A stretch of DNA of 64,000 nucleotides from Rehmannia glutinosa (GCA_016081115.2 JABTTQ020000228.1:620001-684000), one strand, 5' to 3'; shown: positions 33,210 to 46,592, counted from the first letter of the stretch. Numbers and translations are program-made. Notes: a model not told the origin generated them from the letters alone.

Positions 33210-34130
33210 CAAACCTTTCTTTGAAATTATAAAAAAGAGTAAAAATTTCGAGTGGATTGAGCAAGCACAGCCGCGCCGAATCCCTCAAAAGACCTTTCTT
33301 CAATTCCTATATTGCAAAAACCTACCAAGGAGGACTTGTATTTGTACCTAGCGATATCCGAATCACGCTATCAAATTTCGGTGTTAATCAAGTTAGATGG
33401 TTCTATTCAACATCCGAGTCTACTACACCCGCCAAAAGCGTTACATGACGCCCGAGCTCGCTATCCACCAATGGAAAAATTGGCTTATTCGCTAGTCATT
33501 GCGGCGCGGAAACTCCGTCCATATTTTCTAGAGCACAAGGTTATAGTTTTGACAAACTATCCATCTGAAACAAGTACTACACCGACCCGATACTTACGGT
33601 TGGATGATCAAGTGGGCCGTCGAACTCGGTCGGTTTGATATTATATACGAACCATGTACCGCAATAAAAGGACAAGGCTTTAGCCGACTTTGTGGCGAAT
33701 TCACACCTTCCATACGATTGGAAGTTATGGAAGACCAAGAATGGAAATTGTTCGTTGACGGCTCTTCCACCGCAGTCGGCGGGCGAGAATCGTGATAGTC
33801 GATCCAAATGAAAAGTGCTCTTTGCCGCACGATTTCGTTCCTCGCAACGAACAACGGCCGAATACGAGGCACCACGGCGGGCTTAGAGATGGCGACTTCT
33901 ATGGGCCTAAAACAACTATTGGTACATAGCGATTCTCAGCTGGTCGTTCATCAAATCAATGGCGAGTACGAAGCGAAAGAGCAAAAAATTGCACAATATT
34001 TGGATTTGGTCAAGAAGAGATTATCACACTTTAAGACAAAAGTCTTACATGTGCCTTGAGCCGAGAACATGCAAGCAGATGCCTTAGCTCGGCTCGGCTC
34101 CAGTCCAGGGACGGATGCCATCACGGATGT
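33210..34130 (+). pseudogene. Tat element RNase H domain, broken
   Basis: After PFFEIIKKSKNFEW come SLKRPFFNS and YLAISES (33300-33370), then KLFVDGSSTAVGG (33747-33785), the start of the RNase H fold with its first Asp. NNGRIRGTTAGLEMA (33850-33893; normally NNEAEYEA), LVHSDSQLVVHQINGEYEAK (SDSQL, the third acidic block) and ADALARLGS follow in part-shifted frames. It cuts the RNA of the RNA-DNA hybrid in an intact element. Confidence 0.8.
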
Positions 34131-34289
34131 CACTGTTACACAACTGTCTGCCCCGTCACTTAGTGCAAAGAAAATATATACAACTGAAACCGCCGAACAG
34201 ACTTGGATGACCCCAATCGTTCAGTATTTAGAGAAATGAGTTCAACCTGAAAACAAAGTTGAGGCCAGAACACTACGAACTCAAGCGGC

Positions 34290-35400
34290 TCGGTTTACAC
34301 TAGTAGACGACATCCTATACAAACGAGGATACTCCGTCCCACTCCTACGCTGCCTTTCCGAGACAGATGCAGATTATGCACTTCGAGAGGTTCATGAGGG
34401 AATATGCGGCAACCACGCTGGGGGCCAAACGTTGGCCTATAAATTAATACGGCAAGGGTACTACTGGCCATCCCTAAGAAAGGATGCAACCGACCTCGTC
34501 AAAAGATGCGAGAGATGCCAAAGGTTCGCGCCGCAGGTCAGATATCATCCCGAGCAACTTACCTCCGTATTTAGCCCATGGCCGTTTGCCAAATGGGGAA
34601 TGGACCTCATCGGACCACTCCCCACTGGCAAAGGGGGCGTCAAATATGCCATTGTGGCGGTGGATTATTTCACAAAATGGGCCGAGGCGGAGCCTCTGGC
34701 AAAAATAGATGAGGAAAAGATTGTGAGCTTTGTATGGAAATCCATTATCGTAGATTCGGAATACCACATTCGATTGTTACGGCATAATGGGAAACAATTC
34801 GATTCACAGAAGGTTTGAAATTTTGTGAAGGTTTCCGCATCAAAAACTATTTCTCAACTCCATACCATCCCCGGTCGAACGGACAAGTTGAGGCCGTTAA
34901 TAAAAACTACTCAAGTATACCTTGAAGGCGAGATTGGATGAGTCTAAAGGTAATTGGCGGGAGGAACTACCCGGTGTACTATGGTCATACTGTAAACGAC
35001 ACATCGAGCGCCCTTTGGAGAAACACCTTTTTCTTTAGCTTATGGAGCCGAGGCGGTGATTCTGTTGAGATTGGAGCCCTACCTTTAATTGCAAATTTTT
35101 CAAGATCGTAATGAGGCCGCTCCGAGCCGAGCTAGACTGCTTTCGAAGAAAAAAAGGTGCGATCTTGAGATGAAAAATGCAGTGTATAAACAAAGGAGTG
35201 AAAGGTACTACAATTCGAAAGTAAAGGAAAGAAGATTTGGTCGGCGATCTTGTGTTGAAAAAGATAAGCAGGCGTTCAACCCACCCATTGAAGCCAACCT
35301 AGGAGGGCCCATTTGGTCGGCCATGTCTTATACGGTGGGCGTGCAGGTGGAATATTTGAGTGGAGAAAAATTATGCATCCATGGAATGTAGCATACCTGA
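34290..35400 (+). pseudogene. Tat element integrase and C-terminal tail, broken
   Basis: The zinc-binding HHCC motif reads VHEGICGNHAGG and CERCQRF (34390-34530). The catalytic core frame (34432-34818) has WGMDLIGPLP (first Asp) and DYFTKWAEAE. Where a TDNG is expected it reads RHNGKQFDS, so the second catalytic Asp is lost. YHPRSNGQVEAVNK (34862-34900) holds the Glu. KVKERRF and IPETILSIKI-like sequence (35210-35420) form the polyprotein tail. Confidence 0.82.
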
Positions 35401-35533
35401 AACGATATTATCAATAAAGATTTCGGTATGTGATCCAGATAGGATTCCTTGGAATTATCCTTTCATCTGATATTTCGTGAGCTCTCTAAAGGGAAACAAA
35501 GTTTTTACTCACCTCGACTATCCTTACAAAATA

Positions 35534-35983
35534 AAGACTCGGTTACGCACCGAGCACAATACCAAGACTCGGTTACGCACTGAGCACAAAATAAAGACTT
35601 GGTTACGCACCGAGTACAAAATAAAGACTCGGTTATGCACCGAGCACAATACCAAGACTCGATTATGCACCGAGCACAATACCAAGACTCGGTTACGCAC
35701 CGAGCACAAAATAAAGACTTGGTTACGCACCGAGTACAAAATAAAGACTCGGTTACGCACCGAGCACAATACCAAGACTCGATTATGCGCCGAGCACAAT
35801 ACCAAGACTCGGTTACGCACCGAGCACAAAATAAAGACTTGGTTATGCACCGAGTACAAAATTAAGACTCGGTTACGCATCGAGCACAATACCAAGACTC
35901 GGTTACGCACCGAGCACAATACCAAGACTTGGTTACGCACCGAGCACAATACCAAGACTTGGTTACGCACCGAGCACAGATCA
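35534..35983 (+). repeat. Minisatellite: 15 units of 30 bp
   Basis: The unit is AAGACTCGGTTACGCACCGA plus GCACAATACC or GCACAAAATA. Each unit holds an imperfect palindrome, CTCGGT-TACGC-ACCGAG. Variants repeat in a four-unit (120-bp) pattern: units 2-5, 6-9 and 10-13 match position by position. A partial sixteenth unit follows. It lies just after pol, where Tat elements often carry tandem repeats. Confidence 0.92.
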
Positions 35984-36399
35984 AAGACTTGGTAAGGCCC
36001 AAGCGCAAATCAAAGATTCGATGTACACACAGCTAAATCAAATCAAAGATTCGATGTACACACGGTATGCAAAATGAAAACTTGGTTTATACACCAAGTA
36101 CCAAAAACAAAATAAAGAGCAGGTTCATATACCTAGTACGAGAATCAATTAAAGCAAGTAAAGTCCCTTATTCGGAAGACGGGAACCGAGCCCGTACTTG
36201 GGAATATAAAAGGAAAAAAGAACAGCAACAATCATACAAAAGGAAAAGAGCCAAGCATATGCAAAAAGCTTGAAACACATACGCAGTGAGGGAAATAATA
36301 GTTCATTTCTACTTCAAAAGCATTTACATAAAGGAGGCCGGAGCCCATTACATTTTGAGGCACGAAGCCAAATTACCTATCTATGAGTACATATGAAAG

Positions 36400-39300
36400 C
36401 ATGTAAACGAAAGAGACAAACGTCAAGGCGAAAGCGGCGGAATTTCGACGGCACCGCTAGAGGCGACTTCTTCCACGTCCGGAGGAGGAGAGCCTCCCGA
36501 GCATCGGGGCCTCGGCAAAGTTCGGCCGAAGGGCATCGAGATCGGCCTCCGGGAGGACCGGATCTTCCTCAAGCCGAGCAACAAGATCGCCCCCGCCTTA
36601 ACAAATTGAGAATTTCTCCGGTGCTGGTCGCGTGGCCACGAGTTAACATAAATGCGTACTCTTGAGTCGTGAAACCTACGGCTGTCTGTCTGCGAGCTTT
36701 CTCGATTCGCCGACGGGCGATTTCTTGACCTCCTGCGCACATCGGCTAGGACGCCTCTCCATTTCCTCGGCGGCAGCGGTGGCGCACGTTCGATTCGGCG
36801 ACCTTAGCCTAAACTTCTTGACCTGGAGTCGGATCTCGCTCTGCGCTTGGCCTCGCAGCAGATTTCTCTCTCAAAGTTGGCCCGAGTCGTAGCCTCATCC
36901 GCTTGAGTCTTGAACGATTCTTGTACCCCCTTGAAGGGTAGCATAGGCCTCCTGCAGTCCCCGTGCCGCATTTCCAAATCGGCATATTTTTTCTCGACTC
37001 ACGAGTTCCTCCGATTGCATGCCATAAAAGCCCAATCATCATCCCCTGACATCCCCATGGCGTCATCAATTTGTTCTTCAAAGCGGTCTCGAGCGCAATT
37101 GCTCAATACCTTTTGTCCGGCACGAGCGGGACACTCATCGCCCGACCCGACCGCCTCGGTAAAGCTCTCGATTGCTCCTCCATCGACGTGGCGCATCGGA
37201 CAAATTCCACAAACCACCGGGGCGTAGTCCAATCATCCCCTCGCAATAATCATCTCTCACCCGACTTGGAGGGATGAAGTGACCTTCCGGCCCAAGGTCA
37301 TAATAGAAAGTTCGCGGACCTCCCCTTCTTCCGGCCTGTTGAGGATGCTCCGACGCCATTTGACCAACCCTTGATCGCCCGGCTCCTCCATCACAATCCT
37401 CATCTTCTTCTTTGAAGAGGAGGTTGCACCGCCTCCGGCACTCCATCGCCAGGACGTTTACCGGCCCGGATATCTTCTCCGAGCCGCCTCCGCATCTCGC
37501 AGTGATCGGCGACCACCCGAGTTCGCCGCGCGGCCGTGTTCCTCACGCTGCGAAGGCGTGCACGCAAATCCAAGCCACGCCCTGCACAAAGCAACCACCG
37601 TTAGAAGATCAAAAGAAAACATAAGGACATTTCAAAAGGAAATGTGAAAAATACAATGTTTACCTCGAACGGCCGCACTCACTGGGCTCTCGAGTCGTGG
37701 TACGCCTACGGACGCAGATGATCTGCCCACAGGACTAGCCGTCACAGGAGACGACGCAACTCGCTCAGTTCTCGCCGGCTGCTCCCCTGGAGAATGGGGC
37801 CGTACTTCTTCATTACCGGGAGGGTTCTGCTGAGGCTCTCTTGTAAGTCCAAGCGGCTACGATAATCTAGAGGGGGGTGAATAGATTATCTCCATCTTTT
37901 CGATTATGCCCTCTTTTTCGAACCAAATGCTCAAACACAATAATAAAGGTGCGGAATGTAAACAACACACGTCGATTTAAAGAGGTTCAACCCACCTAAG
38001 GCCTAATCCTCTACCACCCCAGTATATCCGGGATGGATTTCAAAAAGAAAAAAGATTTTATTAATAATTACCAAAATTATTACAACAAAATCTTACACCA
38101 ACACCTTGAAGAGCACCACACTCTTCTTCAACACCACCTTTGAGATTACCACAATCTCACTTGAAGATTACCACAATCTCCAAACGGCACCTTGTGAAGA
38201 TTACCACAATCTTCACCCTTGAAGAGCACCACACTCTTCAACACCTCAACAAGAAGATTACCACAATCTTCTTACACCTAACACCTAGTTCAACCAAGTG
38301 TGTTCTTACCACAAGAACACTCACAAGGATATCTTGTGTTTGAATGACGACCACAAATTCAAGATTACAACTCGATAATTGATAATACAATAGAGTGCAA
38401 GTGTAATCAAGAATAGCCTAGACCTCAAGGATGTGAAAATGATAAGCTAGGCAATTTACAACAAGAATAATGACAATAGAAGATCAAGTGTTTGCTTAAG
38501 AATATCTTGTTGTGTTGTGTTGTTCTCTCTTATTGTGTTGCTTCAATTCTTCCTCTATTTATAGAAGATGTCTTGTACATGATAGGCTCCTCTTGGGGAC
38601 ATGAATTTTGTAAAAAATTGCAAGACAATTGAAGAAAAGAGCTGTTAGAAATCAATCCCACAATTTAGGGAAAAGTCCTGCTTTGCACAACGGTTAGAAT
38701 TTTCTTTGTCAAACTTGGCGACGGTCACAAGACAAATAGACGTTTGAAAATGAGAAAACACATTTACACAGGCGGCCGGTCGACGGTCGGTCCGACCAGT
38801 CGACCTATGTCGTCCCGGCCGAGCGAGAACCAAAAACGAGTCGAGAAAGTTCTATTTCGAGAAAATGCTCCCAGTCACGGTCACCCGCCGGCCGACCGAC
38901 GGCCGACGCCCGGCCGATCGGCCGACCACACCGGGTCTACCACCCGTTGACCGGTCAACCAACCTTTTTCAGCAAATAGCTTATTCACTGCTTTTTCACA
39001 ATTTTCAGTGCACGGATGCCCTATAGGGCGACCGATTGGCCTCAAAACAAAAGTATTGTCCAATTTTATATCGAAAATAAACTTCAAGAAATACTCCAAA
39101 AAATAGTAAAAATATTTTAGACCGATCGGGAGTATTAGGACAATATTTTAGAACCATTGTTTTAGTGTAAAAATACATTAACACAAAATCATCAAAAGTG
39201 TTGTCCAATTTTTATCGAAAATAAACTTGAAGAAATACTCCGGAAAATATTAAAACCATTTTAAATCATTTAGGAGTATTTGGACAACCTTTAAAAACAT

Positions 39301-40662
39301 TGTTTTGGTATAAAACAAAATCATCAAAATTATGATAAAAGCATTTATCAAACATCTCTCTCGACCTCCACCTCCCGCTCGGCCGCCTCGCCCCAAGTCG
39401 CCCCCTCGGCTTCGGGGTCGGCGGGCAGAGCAGGCCTCAAACCAGTTGCGGTCAAGTTGGCCTCGGTAGCCAACCTCTCAATCCGCCTGTCCATGATTCC
39501 CCGGGCCTGGATGTTCTCCAGCCTTCGAATAAAGGTGGCCGACAGAGGCCCCTTTGATGCCCGGTTCTCTATAAAGGAAAAAAGACAAAGGTTAATTACA
39601 AAAAGAAACAGTAAAAAGCAAAAGCAGGGAAAGAAGAAAAGATAGACTTACTATAGCCAAAAACAAAATTTGATGGGGATGAAGAACAGTTTCCTTCCTC
39701 CATCTCCCACACGAGCTTGCCACTCGCGCTCACCTGAGCCATTTGTCTTTCCACTCCTTGAGCAGAGAAGAAGGAGACCTTCCACCAAACCATCTGGATA
39801 CCCCAGGTCGGGTCTGTACATAATACCACCGGACGGTGACCGAGATGAAGGAGTCGCCGCCATACAAAGAGCTCGTTCATCTCCTTAAACTTGGGGCGAG
39901 GATAATTTTCCACGTGAAACATCACCGGGAGGCCGATGATCTGCGCCCAAGAAATAGGGTGCACCTGGGTCGGATGCATGCCCCACTTACAAAACCACCG
40001 CGTAAGGAAAGCGGCGGTGGAAATCTCAAACCGTATAGAAGGCTAGCGGCAAATACGGTCATACAACCTTTGGTGGGTCTTTGGGAACTTAGTGCCGTCA
40101 GGTACCCAAAAATTGATACCACTCGGAATATGGTACCTCCATGGAACTCATCCACCTCCCGAATCATCAACATGCTCGGGATATCGTTTATATCGCTCGG
40201 CGTCCACCGAGGCTCGACACGAAGACGAGGGCCTCCTCCTGCCGGCCGTCGCCATTACGGTGCCTATGGGCCCTAGTGGCCTCTCCGGCCTAGAATCCCG
40301 AACAGTTCATCTACTCGCTCCATGTTATCACGCTCCGGCCCGATGGGTCCATATTTTCTTCCTCGGCTGATCGGTTAATCCAGAATCAACACTTGGCGAT
40401 TCTTCAGGAACTCTCTTGTACCCCGGGTGATACACCGTTCATTCTCTAAAAACGGTCACCGGCATCGGTCAAAGATAGTATCGTCCGCTCAAGGGCGTTC
40501 CACCTCGTGAAGAATCCGGAGAAGATATCTCGAATAATGCTCGGCCGTGTGAGATGGAGATCGCCGTCTTTGGTGAAAAATAAACAGAAGTTTCGGAGGA
40601 GGATCTTCAATTTCAACCTCTACACTATAACTACGACTCCTACTATCCTCAAAAGAAGACAT
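36400..40662 (-). pseudogene. Antisense extra ORF of the Tat element (gypsy-type transposon domain), broken by a solo LTR
   Basis: It starts at an ATG at 40662 (MSSFEDSRSRSYSVEVEIED). Downstream on the minus strand are QVHPISWAQIIGLPVMF and FKEMNELFVWRR (39979-39840), matching the pattern of the Pfam family described as putative gypsy-type transposon (Transposase_28), known as an antisense ORF in Tat elements. Further on, coiled-coil-like Glu/Arg/Lys-rich pieces lie at 37080-36650. Solo LTR B interrupts it at 37842-39354. The role of this protein is unknown. Confidence 0.65.
37842..39354 (-). mobile_element. Solo LTR B (1513 bp), inserted in the Tat antisense ORF
   Basis: Same family and orientation as copies A and C: TGTAAGTCCAAGCGG start, TTATCAAACA end. 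Exact 5-bp duplication TCTCT (37837-37841, 39355-39359). The GGTCGACC array at 38770-38960 is much degraded compared with A and C, so this copy is more diverged. Confidence 0.9.
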
Positions 40663-41144
40663 TTATAGGTAAAGGAGAGTATTTGAAAAAATACCTAAGT
40701 TCAAGTCTCTCGACCTTGGGAAGCCGACCGAAATTTCGCTTTCGGTTTTAGCTACTTTAACTCAAAGGTTAATGGTTGCGAAAGTGAATAGTGGAGGGAA
40801 ACAAAGGTATTTATAGATGGGGTTCCTCGATAAGCGAGGCGTTTATTCGAAAAAGACGCACCTTTTAAAAACTCAAAAGCCGTCAAACATGTCGTAAAAA
40901 CGTCGCGTCCCCACGCCCGCCGACAGAATCGCGTACCTTTCCGGTTCTGCGCAAGATTGGTCCAACCACAAGATGCCACGCGTGTAATGCATCATTATGG
41001 CAACCCGATTAATGCGGCTGTTTGGGCATTAATCACTACGCGACGGATGCCAGGAAAGAACAAAACCTTTGAGAAATCCGTTTCCCATTAAATGTTCATC
41101 ATTAGCATTAAAGTTTAACTCGACTTGAGAAATTCTTCTCTCGG

Positions 41145-41163
41145 AATCAAACTTGGGGGCTTT
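41145..41163 (+). promoter_or_regulatory. Polypurine tract of the Tat element
   Basis: AAACTTGGGGGCTTT lies directly before the TGATGA start of the 3' LTR. Confidence 0.55.
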
Positions 41164-41763
41164 TGATGACACCGAGCCAGTGGAAGAAATTAATCCAAGT
41201 CATCAGTCCAACACACATCCGAGTAGGCGACCTGCGGGTGACGTCAGCAATGGTGCGCGACGACACGTCACGAATTAAGCTCGCCCATTACCGAGCCCAA
41301 CCGCAACACGGCCGCCGAGCCCCGAGCCCAAATTTCGACAGGAAACGCATGCGCGACAGCCTCATAAAAATAATCACACGCCCATGCTTAACGCTTTATT
41401 GGTAAAAAGCGCCACATGTCGAGAGAATTATGAAGAGAAGTCGACAAGTGACAAGTTTTGGATCGATCTGCGTGATTAGAGAAGGGCATGTGTCTTTCTT
41501 TAATTATTTTACTAATTAATGAATAGTTAGTGCAAAGATGACTATTGTAAACCCACTTACTCGAAGGGGTATAAAAAGTCTGATAGAGGGAAAACTGAAA
41601 GGGAGGAGCAAGATTGTAAGAAAGACCGACCCCAATAATTCGGCTCGGCATTATGCAAAAAAGGCAGAATTAGCCAAAAATAAATATACGTTACGCACGT
41701 TTACATTTCCACGTGTTAAATCTTTTACATATTTTTGTTTGTTGACCAAAACGCACGTCAACA
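41164..41763 (+). repeat. 3' LTR of the Tat element
   Basis: 600 bp, pairs with 27522-28125; followed by the target duplication ATTAT. Confidence 0.9.
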
Positions 41764-41768
41764 ATTAT

Positions 41769-43137
41769 TAAGGGGTGATTTTTGGCCATTTTTAACTTAA
41801 ATCAATAATTTTAAAACCAGAGCAGATCGGCCAATTCGGCCGGTTTAACTTGGAACCGGTCACTAGACCGGTCCGATTATGAATTTATCCCAGGTCACAA
41901 AAGACCCGTTCTCAACCGGACAAAATCGGAATAAACTAAACCGCCACCTATATTTGACCCGGGTTAGTTGCCATCATTTTCAAAATTTTGAAGGAACAAT
42001 AGCCAATAGGAATATAGGATGAAAAAAAGGAAGTTTACTTGATGTCTTAGTCTGTAATTAAGGATCCAACTTTTGATTCTATTTTCTTTCCGAGAAAGTA
42101 TTAGCAATTTGTGTACTATCTTGCTTGTATTTTTCACGTATATGTAACTTTATCAGTTTTAATTTTGTGGGACTATGTTGATCAGTTGATGTTGATGAAT
42201 GGAACTATTTCGGCCATTGGGTTTGGTTCCACATGAAATTTTGAATTTTTTTTATCTTTACTAAAAGAAAAATATACTTTTTGTATTTTGAATTTGTGTA
42301 TATGTATGTTGTATGTGTCTACGGATCAACCGGTTTTTTAAAAACGGTTCAACTGATCAAAACCAGTGTCCCATTGACCAGTTATTAGTCCGCTCAATGT
42401 CCAATTCGGGTTTAAAAATATTGCCTAAAACCACCCCATCTATATATTTTTATTTCATTTTTCCATGTTGATCTGGGGCTTTTCTTTTTCTTTTTTCTTG
42501 TTTGTGATTTCGCCGTCTGGTGTGGCGTTTGGTTTGTGTCATGTTGGTGTGGTGTTTTCTTGTGTGGGCGATTCAGAAAATCAAGTTTTTGATACGACAT
42601 AGATAAAATCAGATTGTTGTTTTCATAGGTTGCAGATCTGGATTCATATATATTTTACACATTATAGATTTTTCAAAGCTGTAAGCTTTAAGCCGATTTT
42701 GTTATTAACCTAGATGTTATGAATCTTTTCATAGTTTCATCCTTTATATTTTTTAACAGACTTGCTTCTGTCTTGGATGTATATATTGCTAATTTGAATT
42801 AATATTGAAATTATTTTTCCTGTAAAAAAATACAAATTAAAAAAACAACTCTTTACTGATCAGATTACTAACTTGATAAGTTAAAAAAAAAGCACTGATA
42901 TTATTCTCTCTTATTTCCGGACATATCTTGAATAGAAAACTGTAGGAACAATTAACAGTATATGTAAAACAAAAAGTATATCATAAAGAAAAAAAACGAT
43001 TATATTAACTAAAATAAATAATTTTAAATAAATAATTTTATTGACAATATATTAATATGATTACTAATGTTTCCAAGGATAAATTGGTTGATACATAATT
43101 TTTATGCTATCATTTTGGGATATAATATACGATATAT
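41769..43137. other. Intergenic DNA
   Basis: Contains ACCGGT/GGCCGG-rich patches near 41820-41950 and 42320-42415 that look like opposing ends of an old element, but I could not fix termini. No gene. Confidence 0.35.
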
Positions 43138-44552
43138 TGTTGGCCAATACGGAGATTGATCAATCACAAAAATCAATTTAATATGATCCGAGCAATCGGT
43201 AGTAGGATCTAATTAAATCATAATGTGTATTGAACATGGGCGATTAATTTGTATAGCAAGAAAAAAAGGGATTACATCTTGTTGCGTGCTTTCAAAAATC
43301 TTTTGCAGAAGTTTCACGCTCCAAACCTTCAAGCCTTCTTCGATTCTCTAAGAACTCAAGAATCCAGTATTTCTTTATCTTGTGTACGGGCACAAAAATG
43401 AAAGATGGATAGTAATTAAATAGGATTGAATTAAATATTGAATAAATTAATTATGGAAACATTTGCCAAAAGGAAAGTATTAATTTAGATAATACTTGGA
43501 TTGGTTGATTAAATCATATGATTTTTCTTCTTTTCAAAATTATCCCAGTTAGTCAACTTAATTAAATATACTGCACTAATAAATTATACTCTTATAATTT
43601 ATTCCAGTTCTTTTTCTAGAGCCACCAAAGGGACCTGATCAAACTCAATTAGACTAAGTTCCAATAAATTGATTTTGATCAAATCCACTATTGATCAATT
43701 AAAATAATTTATTAATTTTATTCCATTCCACTAAAGGGATAAGATTTCACTCTTAATCTAATTGAAATTACTGAAGCAAATAATTAAATCCTCTGATTTT
43801 TCGATCTTATATGTCACCCTCGTTGATCGACTGTATATTAGAAATAGGAGAAAATGAAGAAAAACTATTTTCTAGTATTGATCGGGAATCCCAATCCTCA
43901 TCTTCTATCTGACAGCCCCATGTTATTGTCATCACATCATGAATTCAACAATAAATCTCAAATTGTTGAGCTCAAATTTTATTGTCTATTAGAAGAACAC
44001 ACGGAATCATGATTATGCCTATTAAATAGGTGACAAATTTCATATTATGAATATATGTTCTTTGTTATTTCACTTTAATTCCCAAAGCATCAATATATTG
44101 ATCATCAATTTGATCCCACCCATTGATGCCTCAAAGAATTTCAAGTTAGTAATCAAAGTACATTACCCACTCAAGATTAGTTAGGTCTCACGTACGATAA
44201 TCAAGTGAAATTAAATATCTATTGGTCAATTAAATATTTAATTTCACATAGTCCTGTCCAATACATTTAGAAAATATATTATCAATTTTATTACCAAAGT
44301 CAAGATAAACTTCAACTAATATATTGAGACGATCTTATCAAAATAAGTAGTCCATATTTATTTACCGACCGTGGACTTTAATTCTTATGAATTGAATTAT
44401 AAATTGAATATTCATGTGTTTAATAATTTAAACACTCAATTTCTAATATCAAACAATCCATGTACATATGCAAGTTCAATATATATGAAATAATATTTTG
44501 TTCAAAATATTAATTACACAATAATTTACTCGTAGACACAATACCACCAACA
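43138..44552 (-). mobile_element. Probable solo LTR (~1.4 kb)
   Basis: Ends TGTTGG and CCAACA are inverted. Flanks GATATAT and GATACAT agree at six of seven bases. The interior is AT-rich, noncoding and of LTR type (phrases such as GGTCAATTAAATATTTAATTTC). Minus orientation is a guess from the TGTTGGTGG end. The imperfect flank keeps confidence low. Confidence 0.4.
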
Positions 44553-46228
44553 GATACATCCCGATATTTGTCAGTTTTACGCAAATAATGGTATTAGACA
44601 TTTTGAAAATTATGAAGGGTTAAGTCTCTATCCCTACAATTTTCTTCAATGTGATTGCATGGAGCATTACCCATCCAGAAAATGATAGTTCGAATTGAAA
44701 TTTTTGCTGAAGACAAAAATGACACCCATAAAAACAAATTTTTGAAATTCAAAACCGAAACCCTTAGTATCTTGGCAGATTATACTAAACTTTAGCAGCA
44801 AAACGACATATAATAATTTCAAATTTATTTGGTAAATAATAATTTGAAATTCTAATGACGTAATATGATGTGATTAGTGTAAAATTGATATAATAAAATA
44901 AAACACAATTATTTTTATAATTAAATTCAAAGTGGGATTTGGGTTTTATGTGAGATGAATAAGTACATTATGTAGAAGACAAAAATGACCCAAATTCTAT
45001 GAGGCTGTATCACATATATCACCATAAGTCAAATGCTTAGGGATGAAAAATTAAGAAAAATTTATTATGGCATCAATCTGACAATCAAAAAGTGGATTAC
45101 AGGGAGCCATTATTTTTTATATGATTTGGGATTGCCCAAGAAGAAGGCTGAAACAACTAGTTTGTTTGATAGCTTTTGTTGGGATATTGGGGAATTGAAG
45201 TTTGAAAATTGAAATGCACAACGCTACAAGTTTCATGTGCATTGTGCCATTGTATTTGTTACATAAACAAATTAGACACGCATGCATAACAGTAGAAGAA
45301 CAAAATTTCCAATTTTTTGTAAATAAAACGTCTCAAAATTAAATGAAAGTGAATATATATACATATATTCAATATATACCACTCGAGTGCGTGTGTCTCC
45401 CACTGTACTGGGGTATACCCCCTTTAAACTTGTAAGTTTCTTTTACCTTTTTAATGAAATTTTCACATTTTCATCAAAAAAAAAAAAGTATATATATATA
45501 TATATAGACATACATATATTGACGAATAGTATTCACGATTTTTTTTGTAGGGTCGAATCACATGAAAAACTAATATCTTGCTTATTAATCTCAATTAAGC
45601 CATTTATTATTTACTTATTATTTTAGCTAATTTAATTGTTATTATCTTAGAACCAGTGCTTACTAAAAGTATTGCAAAGGTCTATCTTTAAAAGCACTCG
45701 AAGACTTCCTAATAGTTTGTTTGTATTACAGGCAGAGACCCATTAAGTTGTATTTGGATTGAAGAATTATGATTTGAGTGGGGATTTGTGGAAAACATTT
45801 CTAGTGACTTCCATATAAGTCATAAGATGAATTTTAAATCCACCACAACGACTCGAAAATATTAATTTAACTCTAAATAGGAGCTAAATATTTGGAACCG
45901 ACCCATTGAGTTGTAGATTATTCAAATTCACGAATAAATTTGTTGTTATGGATCTAAATCATTATTTTCAAATGCTTCATCCAAACATCATTAGAGCTAG
46001 AATTGAAGAATGAGTAGCTGAGAGGAAGATTCACTTTGGAGCATAGCTTACCCTAACACTGGGCAATTGACTCGAGTTTGACACCATATGATTGCGTGCA
46101 TTTTCTCCCTTGTTGTATCACTAAAAATAATATTAATTTAAAAAAATGGAAAAAGAAATTAGTTGATCTGCTAATTTCAATTTACAATGCAATATAAAGT
46201 TCTACGTACGTACATATATCTCACCGAC

Positions 46229-46262
<34 letters not shown>

Positions 46263-46515
46263 CCAATTGAAATACACAAATTAAACGGTGCATATTGTTA
46301 CAATTTTGTATCAATTTGATTGACTTGTCATTGAATCTTGCATGGAAAGCTGATACCAAACTGTCCGTTAGCTTTTGGTGGACTTCAACTTCAACTTTGA
46401 AAAAAACACACCAAATTAAGTTTCTGCTACTCTTTTATGTTTTTTTGTTGTTTGGAAGCTTCTCAATAACTGAAGATCCCATTTTATTCATGCATAAAAG
46501 ATTATTAATTTTTGG

Positions 46516-46592
<77 letters not shown>

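Larger units (their letters stand above)
27522..41763 (+). mobile_element. Ty3-gypsy LTR retrotransposon, Tat type, with antisense ORF and nested solo LTRs
   Basis: LTRs of 604 and 600 bp (27522-28125, 41164-41763) start TGATGA and end CAACA. Identical flanks ATTAT (27517-27521, 41764-41768) are the target duplication. Order: LTR, primer site, gag, protease, reverse transcriptase, RNase H, integrase, a 30-bp minisatellite, an antisense extra ORF, purine tract, LTR. An extra ORF between pol and the 3' LTR on the opposite strand marks the Tat (Retand-like) lineage. Without its two solo-LTR insertions it is about 11.2 kb. All coding parts carry shifts and stops. Confidence 0.9.

Noticed and set aside
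35534..35983. CRISPR-like array
   Set aside because: Units are contiguous, without unique spacers, inside a plant retrotransposon.
35524..35995. Long overlapping frames on both strands (up to 172 codons)
   Set aside because: They are a product of a 30-bp repeat unit without stops, not a gene.
41820..42415. Opposed ACCGGT/GGCCGG-rich patches as ends of one element
   Set aside because: Similarity between the patches is loose and I could not fix termini or a duplication.
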